38,654 nt of DNA from IMG/VR virus record IMGVR_UViG_3300045790_002333, positions 1-38,654 of that record; one strand, 5' to 3'. The position numbers and the translations under genes were made by a program. Source of the stretch: a virus. Positions 14,279 to 23,115 of this stretch are shown here, piece after piece. Under the pieces are notes generated by a model that saw nothing but the letters and a program-made list of their open reading frames with translations, was not told the origin of the DNA and searched no databases. Each line of letters starts with the position of its first letter. The first letter of the stretch is position 1.

Positions 14279-14574
14279 TACATGAACCCCTGCTCGCCAT
14301 CTGGATTGATCAGGTAATCCGCCGCGTCCGGGTATTCGACCGGCGAGAGGATAACGAAATCAGCCGACCGCACACCGGGTGTAACGACTGTTTGCTCGCC
14401 CGTATCTGGGTCTGGCTCACTAAAAACCGGCTGCGTCAGCCACACGCCGCGCTGCGAGCGCAAGAGCGCACCCACGGTCAAACTCGGCTCGCCTTCGGCC
14501 CCAACGGTCCAGACGCTGGGGATTTCCTGCCCACACGTAGCGGCGTCTTCGAATGCGTAGAAGTAACTGCTCAT
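14278..14574 (-). CDS. Hypothetical virion-cluster protein (98 aa)
   Basis: A 98-residue acidic protein starting MSSYFYAFEDAATCGQE. It is placed between a lectin-like gene and the gp10-like gene, 2 nt after the former. I chose ATG 14574; the longer open frame upstream lies inside the previous gene. The sequence has beta-rich phrases (VWTVGAEGEPSLTVGALL) but no family recognised. It may be a companion of the lectin-like protein or a head-tail joining factor. Confidence 0.6.
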   Translation of the reverse strand: MSSYFYAFEDAATCGQEIPSVWTVGAEGEPSLTVGALLRSQRGVWLTQPVFSEPDPDTGEQTVVTPGVRSADFVILSPVEYPDAADYLINPDGEQGFM

Positions 14575-14576
14575 AA

Positions 14577-15809
14577 CTAGTTTCCCACCAATGCTTCTAG
14601 CTCGGCATCGCTCAGGCGGCGCGGGATATAGCGGAAGTCTCGGATATACCCGCAAAAAGTGGCGGTCGCCGCCGCAGACCAAGGGCCGTTTCCAAGTGAC
14701 AGCCTTGTATTGGCTACCGGCATTGCGCCGCTTGCGTCCGTAGCCTGCGTTGCGCCGTTCAAGCTCATCGCGAAGTTGTTCGCCTCAACACCAATCGCCA
14801 CACTTAATGTGTTGCCGACTGCGTAATCTGACTGCCCAGATGGTGTAAGGCTTGCGACGGCGGCCCCACCAGACCGGACGTAAGTGCTTGCACGGGTGCC
14901 GCCAGTCGCCCCAATGTCGAGGTAAACCGCATCGTTGAACGTAGCGCCAACCCCGCCAACAACTTTCGCCGTTTCGCCCGCAGTAATGGGTTTGACGCTG
15001 AAATATGCGCTCCACGCCACGGAGGAAAACCATGACCCCGCCGCCGCAAGGGTTATGAGGTCAGCCGCCCGTGTCGCGGCAGCGGGGCTGGCGGCGGTCG
15101 GCAAGATTGGGCTAGTCGGGTGCGCCTTGTTTTCGCATTGCGGGATGGCTATCCGAAAAGTGGCGTCAATATCGCCCGCCCCGTCCCACTCCACTTTTAT
15201 TCGTGGCTCGATTGAGCCGACCGTGCCCCCACCCGACAAGGCGAATGGCTCAAAAAACCTCTTCGCAGTCGCGTCGGGCGTGAAATCCGATCCGCTGTTT
15301 GTTTGCACCTCCACCCCCGCACCGGTTCGCTCGACAATTACGAACTTGACCCCAGACAGGTTGGTCATGTCGCCTGAGATCAGCGATACCGTAGCGGATA
15401 GCGTCCAGTCCTCACCCGTTGCAGCAACTATCTGCGTCAAATCTTCGAGCCTGATGTACGGGTCGGATGTCGGCGTGCCGTCGAATTTAATGTCTACGTA
15501 CTCATATCCGTCTACAGTCCCCGCCCCCTCAATGCTGGCAGTTGTTCCGCCAGCACTTATGACCCAATAGGTCGGAGCCGTCCCCGGCGTCCCTACGGCG
15601 GCCCCCTCACACCTTGGGTTACGGATTTCATTTGTGCTCGACCCTTCATTTAGAAGGCCTTCAGTCGAATGGATTGCCGCGACGTTGTTCGCATATTCGG
15701 ACAGCGCGCCGAACGCCCCCCCGTTGGTGAAATCCCACCCGCCCGCGTCGGTTTTCTTTGACGCACGGGTGACGGTCGCCAAGTTCGCGAAACTGGACGT
15801 GATAGCCAT
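14577..15809 (-). CDS. Capsid decoration / head-spike-like protein with lectin-type domains
   Basis: A 410-residue, Thr/Gly/Ala-rich beta protein. The phrases FRIAIPQCENKAHPTSPI and PVANTRLSLGNGP resemble the concanavalin/laminin-G type jelly-roll segments found in phage head-spike fibre and carbohydrate-binding virion proteins. It interrupts an otherwise standard series of head-tail connector genes, a place where accessory virion proteins are often inserted. A role in binding sugars or surfaces on the outside of the virion is likely; attachment to head or neck is not known. ATG 15809, minor ribosome site. Confidence 0.55.
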   Translation of the reverse strand: MAITSSFANLATVTRASKKTDAGGWDFTNGGAFGALSEYANNVAAIHSTEGLLNEGSSTNEIRNPRCEGAAVGTPGTAPTYWVISAGGTTASIEGAGTVDGYEYVDIKFDGTPTSDPYIRLEDLTQIVAATGEDWTLSATVSLISGDMTNLSGVKFVIVERTGAGVEVQTNSGSDFTPDATAKRFFEPFALSGGGTVGSIEPRIKVEWDGAGDIDATFRIAIPQCENKAHPTSPILPTAASPAAATRAADLITLAAAGSWFSSVAWSAYFSVKPITAGETAKVVGGVGATFNDAVYLDIGATGGTRASTYVRSGGAAVASLTPSGQSDYAVGNTLSVAIGVEANNFAMSLNGATQATDASGAMPVANTRLSLGNGPWSAAATATFCGYIRDFRYIPRRLSDAELEALVGN

Positions 15810-15825
15810 TAGCGATGTCCCTGAA

Positions 15826-16182
15826 CTATCGGGCCTGACAGACCCATGTCGCAGCCGCTGGATCGCGCTGGACGGTGATTATCTGGTAATCAGCGCTCTC
15901 CGCCGTCACCGTGTCGCCAACCTCGGGGGATGCAGACATTGACGCGGCAAAGATCGTGATTTTCCGGTCGGTGATCGGGATGCCGCCCATTTGACGAGCG
16001 GTCGCCGTGTAATCTTCAATAAAGCCCCGGCCCGTGGCGTCAGTGGTTGCGCCCGGCGTGGTGCCGCCGTAGGCGTCCACAGTTGCAGAGCCAGCCTTCT
16101 TAAGGGTGATGTCCCAAGTGGTGCCGCCGATCCCGTTGGCGGCGCTGTAGACCAGGCTGGCGACGTTATCGAGCAAGGCCAT
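15826..16182 (-). CDS. Head-tail connector protein (stopper-like)
   Basis: A 118-residue protein: MALLDNVASLVYSAANGIGG at the start, then ITLKKAGSATVDAYGGTTPG and GDTVTAESADYQIITVQRD. Position after the DnaT-like adaptor and the VxxxDxV...Y.I..V pattern fit head closure/stopper proteins. The start is coupled to the upstream stop as TAATG. The exact family was not identified. Confidence 0.6.
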   Translation of the reverse strand: MALLDNVASLVYSAANGIGGTTWDITLKKAGSATVDAYGGTTPGATTDATGRGFIEDYTATARQMGGIPITDRKITIFAASMSASPEVGDTVTAESADYQIITVQRDPAAATWVCQAR

Positions 16183-16685
16183 TAGGATTTCACCAGACTG
16201 ACCGAACCCGAACCGACGCGGGCGGTGACGATGGGGGTTAGCATCCGCTCTGCCCGGTCAAACGCCTTTTGCGTAGACACGCCCGGCTCAAACTCAACCT
16301 CAACCGAACCAGCCTTGACCCGGCTCGCGCGGTCATTGCGGGAGACTGTAACTAGCAGCTCTGCCGAGAGAGCCTCAAGCGCCAGCTCTGCGGTTGCGTT
16401 CTCGACAAGCGTCGGAACCTCGTCAACCAAATGGCGGGCCTCATGGTCATAAGCGCCCGTGCGTGGCCACCCAAGGGCCTGCGTTGTGGAGGCGATTGTC
16501 CCAACCCACCGAAACGTTGCGTCCAGGTATTCGGTAGCCTTACGCAGCGCGGCCTCTCTTGCCGGGGTCGTCGCGGCGCTCCAAGTCGTATTCGACCGGT
16601 TTGACCAATAGGTGTCCGCATCCGAGACGGACAGATAGGATTCAGCCGTTGAGAGGCCGGTACCGTCTTCGGTGATCAGCGACAT
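16182..16685 (-). CDS. Head-tail adaptor (DnaT-like family)
   Basis: A 167-residue protein with the pattern of the phage DnaT-like / head-tail adaptor group: MSLITEDGTGLSTAESYLSV, DADTYWSNR, AALRKATEYLDATFRWVG and WPRTGAYDHEARHL. Members lie just after the major capsid gene and join the portal ring to the neck. The name DnaT-like comes from databases and does not imply replication function here. Confidence 0.72.
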   Translation of the reverse strand: MSLITEDGTGLSTAESYLSVSDADTYWSNRSNTTWSAATTPAREAALRKATEYLDATFRWVGTIASTTQALGWPRTGAYDHEARHLVDEVPTLVENATAELALEALSAELLVTVSRNDRASRVKAGSVEVEFEPGVSTQKAFDRAERMLTPIVTARVGSGSVSLVKS

Positions 16686-16688
16686 GGG

Positions 16689-16853
16689 TTAATCCTTCGC
16701 TTTGCGAGGGCGTCCGCGCCTTTTTTGCGCTGGCTTTGCGGGTGCGTCGAAAAGTTCGTGTTTGGCGGGGTCAAAGTCCGCCTTGTTGATGATCGCAATG
16801 CCCGAACGTTTATTACCCGGACACTTGATGACGACCGTTGGAATGTCTGACAT
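16689..16853 (-). CDS. Small basic protein with AT-hook-like tail (54 aa)
   Basis: A 54-residue protein, MSDIPTVVIKCPGNKRSGIA at the start and AQKRRGRPRKAKD at the end. RGRPRK is a textbook AT-hook core, which binds the minor groove of AT-rich DNA. ATG 16853 follows a strong ribosome site (GGGAGG). Similar small proteins with a basic tail follow the coat gene in related phages. It could bind packaged DNA or act at the head vertex; function unknown. Confidence 0.6.
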   Translation of the reverse strand: MSDIPTVVIKCPGNKRSGIAIINKADFDPAKHELFDAPAKPAQKRRGRPRKAKD

Positions 16854-16875
16854 TCGGGCCTCCCTTGAGGGTGAC

Positions 16876-16897
16876 GGGGCGAGCCAAGGCCCGCCCC
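16876..16897 (-). terminator. GC-rich hairpin after the coat gene (possible attenuator)
   Basis: GGGGCG and CGCCCC pair around an inner GCC/GGC, with single-base bulges, between the coat gene and the 54-aa gene. It lacks a run of T, so it may be a weak terminator or an RNA-stabilising end that raises coat mRNA relative to the genes after it. Confidence 0.4.
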
Positions 16898-16903
16898 TCA
16901 CGA

Positions 16904-18049
16904 TTAGCCCAGCAGCAGAGCGATGTGCTCTTGCTTCCACGCCTTGACGCCCCACACGGCACCGACCGAGATCATGGCCTTCTTATAGCCCTTGTAGACG
17001 GACACTTCGAAGATCAGCCCGGAGTGCGGGTCTTGGATGAGCATCATATCGGACGCAGCGTCGCCGCCAATCGGATTGGCCGGAGCGCGCATAGCAAGCT
17101 CAAGCGCCGAGCGGTGGAATGCAACGTTGCCGGTGAAGTTCGCACCAACCGTAATGGCGTCGTTGTCGCTCTCCGCATCCCGCAGGCCCGGCGCACCAAT
17201 GGTGAATGAGCCCCCAGACAAGGCCGAGTTGACAACATATTTGTGCGACGTACCAGCGAAGGTCACGACATCACCAGCGAGAACGGTGCCCGTACCGGTG
17301 TCGGCGGCAATCGTGGTGTCCCCGATGGCGCTGGAAGCGTCATTCAGCAGGTAGCCGGAGCCGGTGCCTTTTGTGTGGCTTTGGACCTGCGCGGACTCAC
17401 GCATGGCCAGGCCTTGCAGATCGAGCAAAACGCCTTGTCGCAGCAGATTGTCGTTGCCTGCCTCGTTCGCCTTTTGAAGCTGCGCGAGGTTGCGAAGGTT
17501 CACGCCTGCGGACGTATCCATGACCAGCGAGATTTGCCGATCATTTACCGGGCATCCGTTGTCGGCAAGGATTTTGCGAACATCAGCAACCGTGTTGAAG
17601 TTGGACGCAAACGGGGTCGTGCCAGCAGTGCCGACTGCGCGCGAGGCGTTTCGATATGCCTCGGTTGCAAGATCGGCTTCAACCTCATTGGCCAGGGCGC
17701 GCATAGCTTGCGCAATCTGGTCGCCGTAGATCGTCTCAAAGCCAGAGCCGTTGTTGACGTGCTTGACATCCTCGCCGGTCCACGGGATCTGCACCGCCTT
17801 GGAATTATCGAGAGTCAGCGTCTTGTTATCGACGGTCTGGTCGGTGCCCTCCGGAATGGTCATCGCCGGGGAAATAGTCGCGGCAGATGCGGCGCGGGTG
17901 AAGTGCGAACGAACGGTGTCGTTTAGCGCAGCCTCTTCAGAGCCATCCGCGTTGATGGTCGAGGCGGGAATGAAGCCGACCAACTCTCGGCCAACAACAT
18001 CGGCGGCCTTGTAGATGTCAGCCGCCAGATCAGTAAGAACGTTTGCCAT
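16904..18049 (-). CDS. Major capsid protein, P22 coat family
   Basis: A 381-residue protein starting MANVLTDLAADIYKAADVVG followed by RELVGFIPA, the signature start of P22 coat-like proteins. Later segments LDNSKAVQIPWTGEDVKHV and the ISVGAVWGVKAWK end also fit. It forms the icosahedral shell on a HK97-type fold. It directly follows the scaffold gene. P22 coat proteins are best known from short-tailed phages, here joined to a long-tail module. Confidence 0.86.
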   Translation of the reverse strand: MANVLTDLAADIYKAADVVGRELVGFIPASTINADGSEEAALNDTVRSHFTRAASAATISPAMTIPEGTDQTVDNKTLTLDNSKAVQIPWTGEDVKHVNNGSGFETIYGDQIAQAMRALANEVEADLATEAYRNASRAVGTAGTTPFASNFNTVADVRKILADNGCPVNDRQISLVMDTSAGVNLRNLAQLQKANEAGNDNLLRQGVLLDLQGLAMRESAQVQSHTKGTGSGYLLNDASSAIGDTTIAADTGTGTVLAGDVVTFAGTSHKYVVNSALSGGSFTIGAPGLRDAESDNDAITVGANFTGNVAFHRSALELAMRAPANPIGGDAASDMMLIQDPHSGLIFEVSVYKGYKKAMISVGAVWGVKAWKQEHIALLLG

Positions 18050-18108
18050 GGTAATTGCCTTTCAAGCTGATGGCGTGGGATCGGAAGCTGGCGACCGGCC
18101 TTGCCGGG

Positions 18109-18771
18109 TCAGGCTTCGTCGACGACCTTGAAGCCGTCTTTCACTTTTGCAGCGCGAGCCGCCTGGCCGAGGCCATCGAACTCACTGCGCGTGATCGTTT
18201 TGCTGGAGCCATCAGCCCCGAGCGCCCCTTGGGCATTGCCACCGGAATTTGCAGGGGCAGCAACGAAGTGCTTGCCCGCGTCGCCCTGCGCCCATCCGGT
18301 GACGAACTCGGCCAGGGGCTTGCCCTCGACCGTTGCGGCGCGCTGGCCGTCAAGGTCGGAAAGCTGAATTTTCGATTGGGCCTGCAACAGGGCCTTAGCC
18401 GCTGGCAGGTATTCCGGCTTAACGCCGGCCTCGGTCAGCGCGCTGGTCAGCCCGTTTTCGACCAAGAGCTTGTGATTGACGCCCTTCTCGGCATCGAGCG
18501 AAGCTGACAGCTTCTCGATTTCCCTGGCGTGCTTGGCTTCCAATTGCTCACGCAGCTTGGTGAAGTCGCCTTCCTTCTCGGCCTTCTCGGCCTCTGCGGT
18601 GTCCCGTGCGGCCTGGATCTCGTCGAACTGGGCCTTGAGGCTGGAAAGCTCATCCTTTTGAGCCTTCAGCTTGCCAAGCAGCTCGTCATTCTTGGCCTTG
18701 AGTCCTGCCGTTGCTTTCGCCACAGCATCGCCGTCGCCGCTGTTGCCAGCGTCGGTGTTTTGTTCGGTCAT
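18109..18771 (-). CDS. Scaffolding protein
   Basis: A 220-residue hydrophilic protein with a long coiled coil (about residues 20-100: KNDELLGKLKAQKDELSSL and EKLSASLDAEKGVNHKLL) and a basic C-terminal end (AARAAKVKDGFKVV) that could bind the coat. Position just before the coat gene is standard. It guides procapsid assembly and is lost from mature heads. The start at ATG 18771 has a poor ribosome site; the terminator 18791-18812 lies just upstream. Confidence 0.82.
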   Translation of the reverse strand: MTEQNTDAGNSGDGDAVAKATAGLKAKNDELLGKLKAQKDELSSLKAQFDEIQAARDTAEAEKAEKEGDFTKLREQLEAKHAREIEKLSASLDAEKGVNHKLLVENGLTSALTEAGVKPEYLPAAKALLQAQSKIQLSDLDGQRAATVEGKPLAEFVTGWAQGDAGKHFVAAPANSGGNAQGALGADGSSKTITRSEFDGLGQAARAAKVKDGFKVVDEA

Positions 18772-18790
18772 AGGGGGATGGCCTCGCCAT

Positions 18791-18812
18791 AAAAAAAGCG
18801 GCCCTAGGCCGC
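18791..18812 (-). terminator. Internal rho-independent terminator between packaging and capsid genes
   Basis: On the minus strand GCGGCC-TAG-GGCCGC is followed by seven T (18797-18791). A second hairpin (CCGGG/CCCGG near 18826-18842) lies just before it. It falls between the zinc-ribbon gene and the scaffold gene and would separate terminase/portal transcripts from scaffold/coat transcripts. Confidence 0.85.
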
Positions 18813-18856
18813 TCGCTTCACTCTACCGGGCGTCACCCGGCGCTATGTTGGCACGC

Positions 18857-19087
18857 TCACAAGAGCGTCACCTTGCCCCTTGCGAGGCAGTCAAGGCACG
18901 CCATGCCCCTTTGACCACCCACAACGCGGGTGCCCTTGAGCAATGGCATACGCTTAATTTCAATAAAGCTCGTACCCGCAACGCCGGTATCCACACGGCA
19001 CACATTGCAGGTCAGCAGCCCGTGGCCTGTGGGGGCTTTGGGCTTCTCATTCTTGACGACGCGAAGATGGGGCGGCAATGCAACCAT
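18857..19087 (-). CDS. Zinc-ribbon-like small protein
   Basis: A 76-residue protein with two C-x2-C pairs, CNVC and CLDC, spaced about 43 residues, which suggests one zinc site. It begins MVALPPHLRVVKN at ATG 19087, 2 nt after the stop of the head-morphogenesis gene; a longer open frame upstream overlaps that gene and is unlikely. Role unknown; similar small zinc proteins occur next to minor head genes in alphaproteobacterial phages. Confidence 0.65.
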   Translation of the reverse strand: MVALPPHLRVVKNEKPKAPTGHGLLTCNVCRVDTGVAGTSFIEIKRMPLLKGTRVVGGQRGMACLDCLARGKVTLL

Positions 19088-19091
19088 GCCC

Positions 19092-20066
19092 CTAAATATC
19101 AAGACCCTCGCGTCTGCGCAATTCGTCCAGGCTCCACGCCTGCCCCTTGCGGTCCACAAACCCACCCAAAGGAACCTCGCCAGACCGCCATGCCCGCGCA
19201 CGGGCAGGGCCTAGAACCTCGTTTTGAAACTCCGTCGATTGACGGCGTAGCCATTCCTCATAGGTCGTGCGGTCAGGAGGCGGTAAGCCATCAAGCACCG
19301 CAGTAATCTGCGACCGGCAATTAGGGTGCGCAGGCGGGCGCGGCCCCTCATTGATCGGGTATTCCTTACCGTCCCGTGCGGCGCACACAAGAGAAGTCCG
19401 CCCGTCAAGAACTGATGTCCACTGAACGCCCCGCACCAAGTCGCCGTTGGAAGCGAAGGCCGCCTCCCGTGCGCGCGTTGCTGTATGGGTGATAGCTGTT
19501 CTGACGATCCGCTCCGTTGAGCGCCTTCCAATCTCTAAAATCCCATCCTTAAAGCCCGCGACCCGTGTTCCGCGAACCCGCGCGACAATCTGCGCCAGAC
19601 TTTCACCCTCAACGAACCCGATGCGAACCGCGTCCCGAACGCGTCGCCCCTGGTCTTCGCCAATCCCAGCCATCCACTCACGCAGAAAGCGCCCTTGAAA
19701 GGGCCGGGAGTTTGCCGCAGCAACCACGACAGAGCGCGTCGGGACATTAAAGCTTGTCCCAACCGCCCGCGTAAGCTGTCGAGCCGTGTATTGCGCCTCG
19801 TATTCAGCCAGATCAGCCAGATCCGAAACCAACGTACCGGTCAGCTCGTCATACGCCTCCCGATACATGCGCGAGACCGTTGCGATCTGCGCATCCAGCC
19901 TGCGACCTATGACGCTATCCGGGTCAACCAGACGCAACTGCCGAACTATGTCCGCCTCGGTGCGAGCCAACAACGCCAGCATCTTTGCCACAGTCGCATT
20001 AGAAAGCCGAAGCAGCCCTATCTGGTGCGATACCGTTTGGTCGCGAAGGTCGTTAGCCGCCGTCAT
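19092..20066 (-). CDS. Minor head / head morphogenesis protein (SPP1 gp7, Mu gpF-like)
   Basis: A 324-residue protein. The C-terminal half has the family signature: RTAITHTATRAREAAF, then VQWTSVLDGRTSLVCAARDG with the Cys, then PPAHPNCRSQITAVLDG. The N-terminal half is helical. Such proteins bind the portal and enter the procapsid, affecting DNA ejection and packaging. It follows the portal gene with a 14-nt overlap. Confidence 0.88.
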   Translation of the reverse strand: MTAANDLRDQTVSHQIGLLRLSNATVAKMLALLARTEADIVRQLRLVDPDSVIGRRLDAQIATVSRMYREAYDELTGTLVSDLADLAEYEAQYTARQLTRAVGTSFNVPTRSVVVAAANSRPFQGRFLREWMAGIGEDQGRRVRDAVRIGFVEGESLAQIVARVRGTRVAGFKDGILEIGRRSTERIVRTAITHTATRAREAAFASNGDLVRGVQWTSVLDGRTSLVCAARDGKEYPINEGPRPPAHPNCRSQITAVLDGLPPPDRTTYEEWLRRQSTEFQNEVLGPARARAWRSGEVPLGGFVDRKGQAWSLDELRRREGLDI

Positions 20067-21477
20067 TCATCGCCACCGGATCAGCCACCCGGACCGGCTC
20101 GTCATCTAGCTCCTCCTGATGGTCGTCAAACGTCTTGCTCTCGCGGATGATTTCACCGCGCTGCAAGTACTCAAACAGATCACGCGACGTGATGCCGCCG
20201 CCTTGCCATGCTTGCATGATCGCGACCAGTGACGGCGCGTCCAAATGCGCAGGCATGAAATCCTTGTTCACGGAGAACGACACCTCGCCCCCCTTTACCC
20301 CGGCCCACTGCCCAACAAGGTCCAGCGTCCATTCCATCGCCTCGGAAATGGAGAACGCGATTGCGGCAAGAATACTGTTTTCGCCCGCACGGTGGATTTG
20401 CGCTGTCTCCGCAGCCTCAACCTGCTTGCGGTCTTCCATCAACATGCGCGCACCCAAGACCGCCATGTCGCGCCGCTTGTCTTCCATGGCCGTGCGGATT
20501 GCACCAAGACCTTGCCCGCCGAACTCAAGGAAGAACGCGCTGCCACCTTCGCGGAAGTTCAAACCAGATGACGAGCCGAGCGCAACCTTTTCCGCTTCCT
20601 TCAGGTCCAGGTTGACAAAACAGGGCGTCGGGTTGGCCGTCCACATGATACCCCACTGATAAAGGCAGCTATCGTTGAAATGCCCGCAATTGGTGTCAGC
20701 CAGATCAATTAGGGGCGGCTTGGGAAAGCGCGCCTCCGCACCCTTCGCGGTAACGAACCGGAACGGAATGCGGGCCATGCGCTTGCCCGCGACTTGCGGG
20801 AACACATCGCCGCCCACCTGCACCCACTCAGACTTTGACCCCTCTTCCCTCTCAAACAGGCGAACCCGATACGCGCCACCGTCCAAATCAAGCACGCGCA
20901 CGCGCTCGACCGTCTTACTTCCAAACTCATCGTCCGGCGCGTCCGTCTCCGTCGCCTCTTTGAGCCGCACCTGACTAAGAACCCGCTCGGACCCGACGCT
21001 TGCCTCTTTCCAGCCGAGGATGCTTTCTGCCGCGTACAGTCGGGCGTAAGGCTGGACCCCCTTCGCCTCACGATCCGCAACAAGCTCCCCCTCGCTCGTC
21101 TCAGGGTGATCAACCAGAATGCCGACAACCCCGGTCGTCATAATCTCTTCTGCGATCTGCTCTGCCAGCTTGGCGGCGCTCTGACCGGTCCGCGTCAAAT
21201 CCTCCGAGTAGAGGGTCAAGGCTTCGGAGTAATCTTCCTGCGGTGCCTTGCGAAACAACAGGCCGACCAAGCCTTCAACAGACCGCGCCGTCGCATTCAG
21301 ATAATACCCGCGCTGCTTGTATGACTTGTAGGTGTCATCATCATGGCCCGGCAGACGCAACACGAACGATGAACCCTCGATAACCTTGTCCCGACCGGCA
21401 ACGGTGGCGCGCATCTTCGCCCACGCGTCCCGGCGCGCCTCATATTGGGCGCTTACGTCTGCAACGGTGCTGGTCAT
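20053..21477 (-). CDS. Portal protein (DUF4055 family)
   Basis: A 474-residue protein: LRLPGHDDDTYKSYKQRGYY, TARSVEGLVGLLFRKAPQ and SSGLNFREGGSAFFLEFGGQ follow the DUF4055 pattern, a portal family. The portal ring forms the entry for DNA at one vertex and docks the terminase. It sits between large terminase (4-nt ATGA overlap) and the minor head gene, in canonical order. Confidence 0.85.
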   Translation of the reverse strand: MTSTVADVSAQYEARRDAWAKMRATVAGRDKVIEGSSFVLRLPGHDDDTYKSYKQRGYYLNATARSVEGLVGLLFRKAPQEDYSEALTLYSEDLTRTGQSAAKLAEQIAEEIMTTGVVGILVDHPETSEGELVADREAKGVQPYARLYAAESILGWKEASVGSERVLSQVRLKEATETDAPDDEFGSKTVERVRVLDLDGGAYRVRLFEREEGSKSEWVQVGGDVFPQVAGKRMARIPFRFVTAKGAEARFPKPPLIDLADTNCGHFNDSCLYQWGIMWTANPTPCFVNLDLKEAEKVALGSSSGLNFREGGSAFFLEFGGQGLGAIRTAMEDKRRDMAVLGARMLMEDRKQVEAAETAQIHRAGENSILAAIAFSISEAMEWTLDLVGQWAGVKGGEVSFSVNKDFMPAHLDAPSLVAIMQAWQGGGITSRDLFEYLQRGEIIRESKTFDDHQEELDDEPVRVADPVAMNDGG

Positions 21478-22760
21478 CCAAAGCCCACCTTAATTCGCTC
21501 ACCATGCGCACCGGCAAGCATCAAGTCAGTCAGCGCCCACACCAGCGCATCAACCCTGTCAGGCGACCGGTCGCCCATATACCCGGCTCGCGTCATGGCG
21601 AACATTTGGTCTTCAAGGTCCGGGAACCTGCCCGCGTGAAACACATCACCAGACGCATAAAGAGCCGCGACAGGCTCCGCCCGCAGAACCTTGCCGCGTG
21701 AAGCCGTCACCAGCTTTACAGGCGCGCGGCGGTCATGCGCCTGGATCACGGCGCGAACCATGTCGCCACCGAAATTGCGCTCTGCAACGATGCTGTCCGC
21801 CTTGTGCTTGTGATACGCACCAACTGTGGCAGCGGCCCACTGCTCCGGCCCGCCATTCATAGTCAGGTCTTCCAGAACGTAGCCCTTGCCATCAACGCCA
21901 AGGCCCGCAACCACAATGCCGATGTCGTCAGACCGCTTGTCGCCCTTCTCAGCCGCCCCGGATGGGTCAACAGCAACAACGATGCGCCGCATGTTCGGCA
22001 GGGCGTCAATCCCGGCGCGAACGATGCTACCCTCTGTCCAGATCGCCCCGTCATAGGAGCGCGTATACTCGCCAGACAGGAAGCGCTTGCGCTGCGCCGC
22101 TGGCATGGCCTCCAATTGGGCCAAGTAGCCCGCAGGAAGGTTGTCCGTGTTATCGCGCGGGTTGATCCGAAAGACCGTCCTATCACCAGCCAGAAGAGGC
22201 TCGCCGTCTATCGGGTTAACGCCCTCTTCAAATTCCTTGAATGTCCAGTGAACCGCGCCGACCGGGTTAAGGTCGTAATACGCCTTCAGCTTAAGCGGTC
22301 GCCCATCAACTTGCGCCACATTTTGGGCCAACCGTGTCCGAGCGGTCAGGACAGACTGATAAGAAATCTGCGAGACCTCGTTTAGGTAAATGGTCGCGTA
22401 TTCCTTACCGAGAATCTTGTCTGCCCGCTCGGCATCATCAAGGCCGCCAAACCAAACCTGCGACCCATTTTCCAGCTCTTCAAAGCCATCCTGCTTGTTC
22501 GGCGACCGACCGACTCCGGGAAAGCAGATCGACATCATCTTTGACCAAGTGTCGGCCCATACCGCTTGGCGCGCGTCCGCTGCTCGATAGCGGATGATTG
22601 CATGGCGCGAGCCTGGGGCCTTCAATGCCCGCACACCAACGCCACGGCAGAAAAGGAAAGTCTTGCCCGACCGTGATCCGCCGTAAATCAGATTATGCGT
22701 TTCAGGCCCGGCAATAAGGCGCTGCGCCTCCGCCTGCCTTGGCGTAAGGCTAAAGCTCAC
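21474..22760 (-). CDS. Terminase large subunit
   Basis: A 428-residue packaging motor. The ATPase domain has a Walker A GGSRSGKT (near residue 28) and a Walker B region ATIYLNEVSQ with the catalytic E. The nuclease domain has an acidic VVAVDPSG, followed by ERNFGGDMV and PDRVDALVWALTDL. It starts with GTG at 22760, overlapping the small terminase by 11 nt. It cuts and pumps DNA into the procapsid. Confidence 0.93.
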   Translation of the reverse strand: MSFSLTPRQAEAQRLIAGPETHNLIYGGSRSGKTFLFCRGVGVRALKAPGSRHAIIRYRAADARQAVWADTWSKMMSICFPGVGRSPNKQDGFEELENGSQVWFGGLDDAERADKILGKEYATIYLNEVSQISYQSVLTARTRLAQNVAQVDGRPLKLKAYYDLNPVGAVHWTFKEFEEGVNPIDGEPLLAGDRTVFRINPRDNTDNLPAGYLAQLEAMPAAQRKRFLSGEYTRSYDGAIWTEGSIVRAGIDALPNMRRIVVAVDPSGAAEKGDKRSDDIGIVVAGLGVDGKGYVLEDLTMNGGPEQWAAATVGAYHKHKADSIVAERNFGGDMVRAVIQAHDRRAPVKLVTASRGKVLRAEPVAALYASGDVFHAGRFPDLEDQMFAMTRAGYMGDRSPDRVDALVWALTDLMLAGAHGERIKVGFG

Positions 22761-23115
22761 TCTCGTCTCGATCGAACGTCACCGTCACGCGGTTGTTCTG
22801 GTCAATGTCCTGCTTGTCGCGCTGCCCCAGCATTTGCTTTCCAAGCCACACAAGCATCGTCGGGTTGCCGTCCATCGCGGCTGACCACTGCGCCCTGCGA
22901 AGAGATTTCTTGCCGGCGTCGGAATGCTTTTTATAGAGGGTCGAAAAACAATCCTCGCCACGCTCTTTGAGCCGGGTGTTAAGCGTCTCAGCGGTCATGC
23001 CGAAGATGTTGCAGATTTCGTCTTGAGTGCACTGAATTTCGACCATGCCGACAAGCCGATCAAAATCCTCGTTTGAAAGCTCTTTGCGCGGTCGCCCGCC
23101 CTGCCTCTTTGCCAT
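22750..23115 (-). CDS. Terminase small subunit
   Basis: A 121-residue protein with a basic start (MAKRQGGRPRKELSNEDFDR) and an HTH-like region (TQDEICNIFGMTAETLNTRL), then an oligomerisation part and an acidic tail that may contact the large subunit. It recognises the packaging site. It lies directly upstream of, and overlaps, the large terminase. The packaging site itself was not found by eye. Confidence 0.85.
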   Translation of the reverse strand: MAKRQGGRPRKELSNEDFDRLVGMVEIQCTQDEICNIFGMTAETLNTRLKERGEDCFSTLYKKHSDAGKKSLRRAQWSAAMDGNPTMLVWLGKQMLGQRDKQDIDQNNRVTVTFDRDESEL

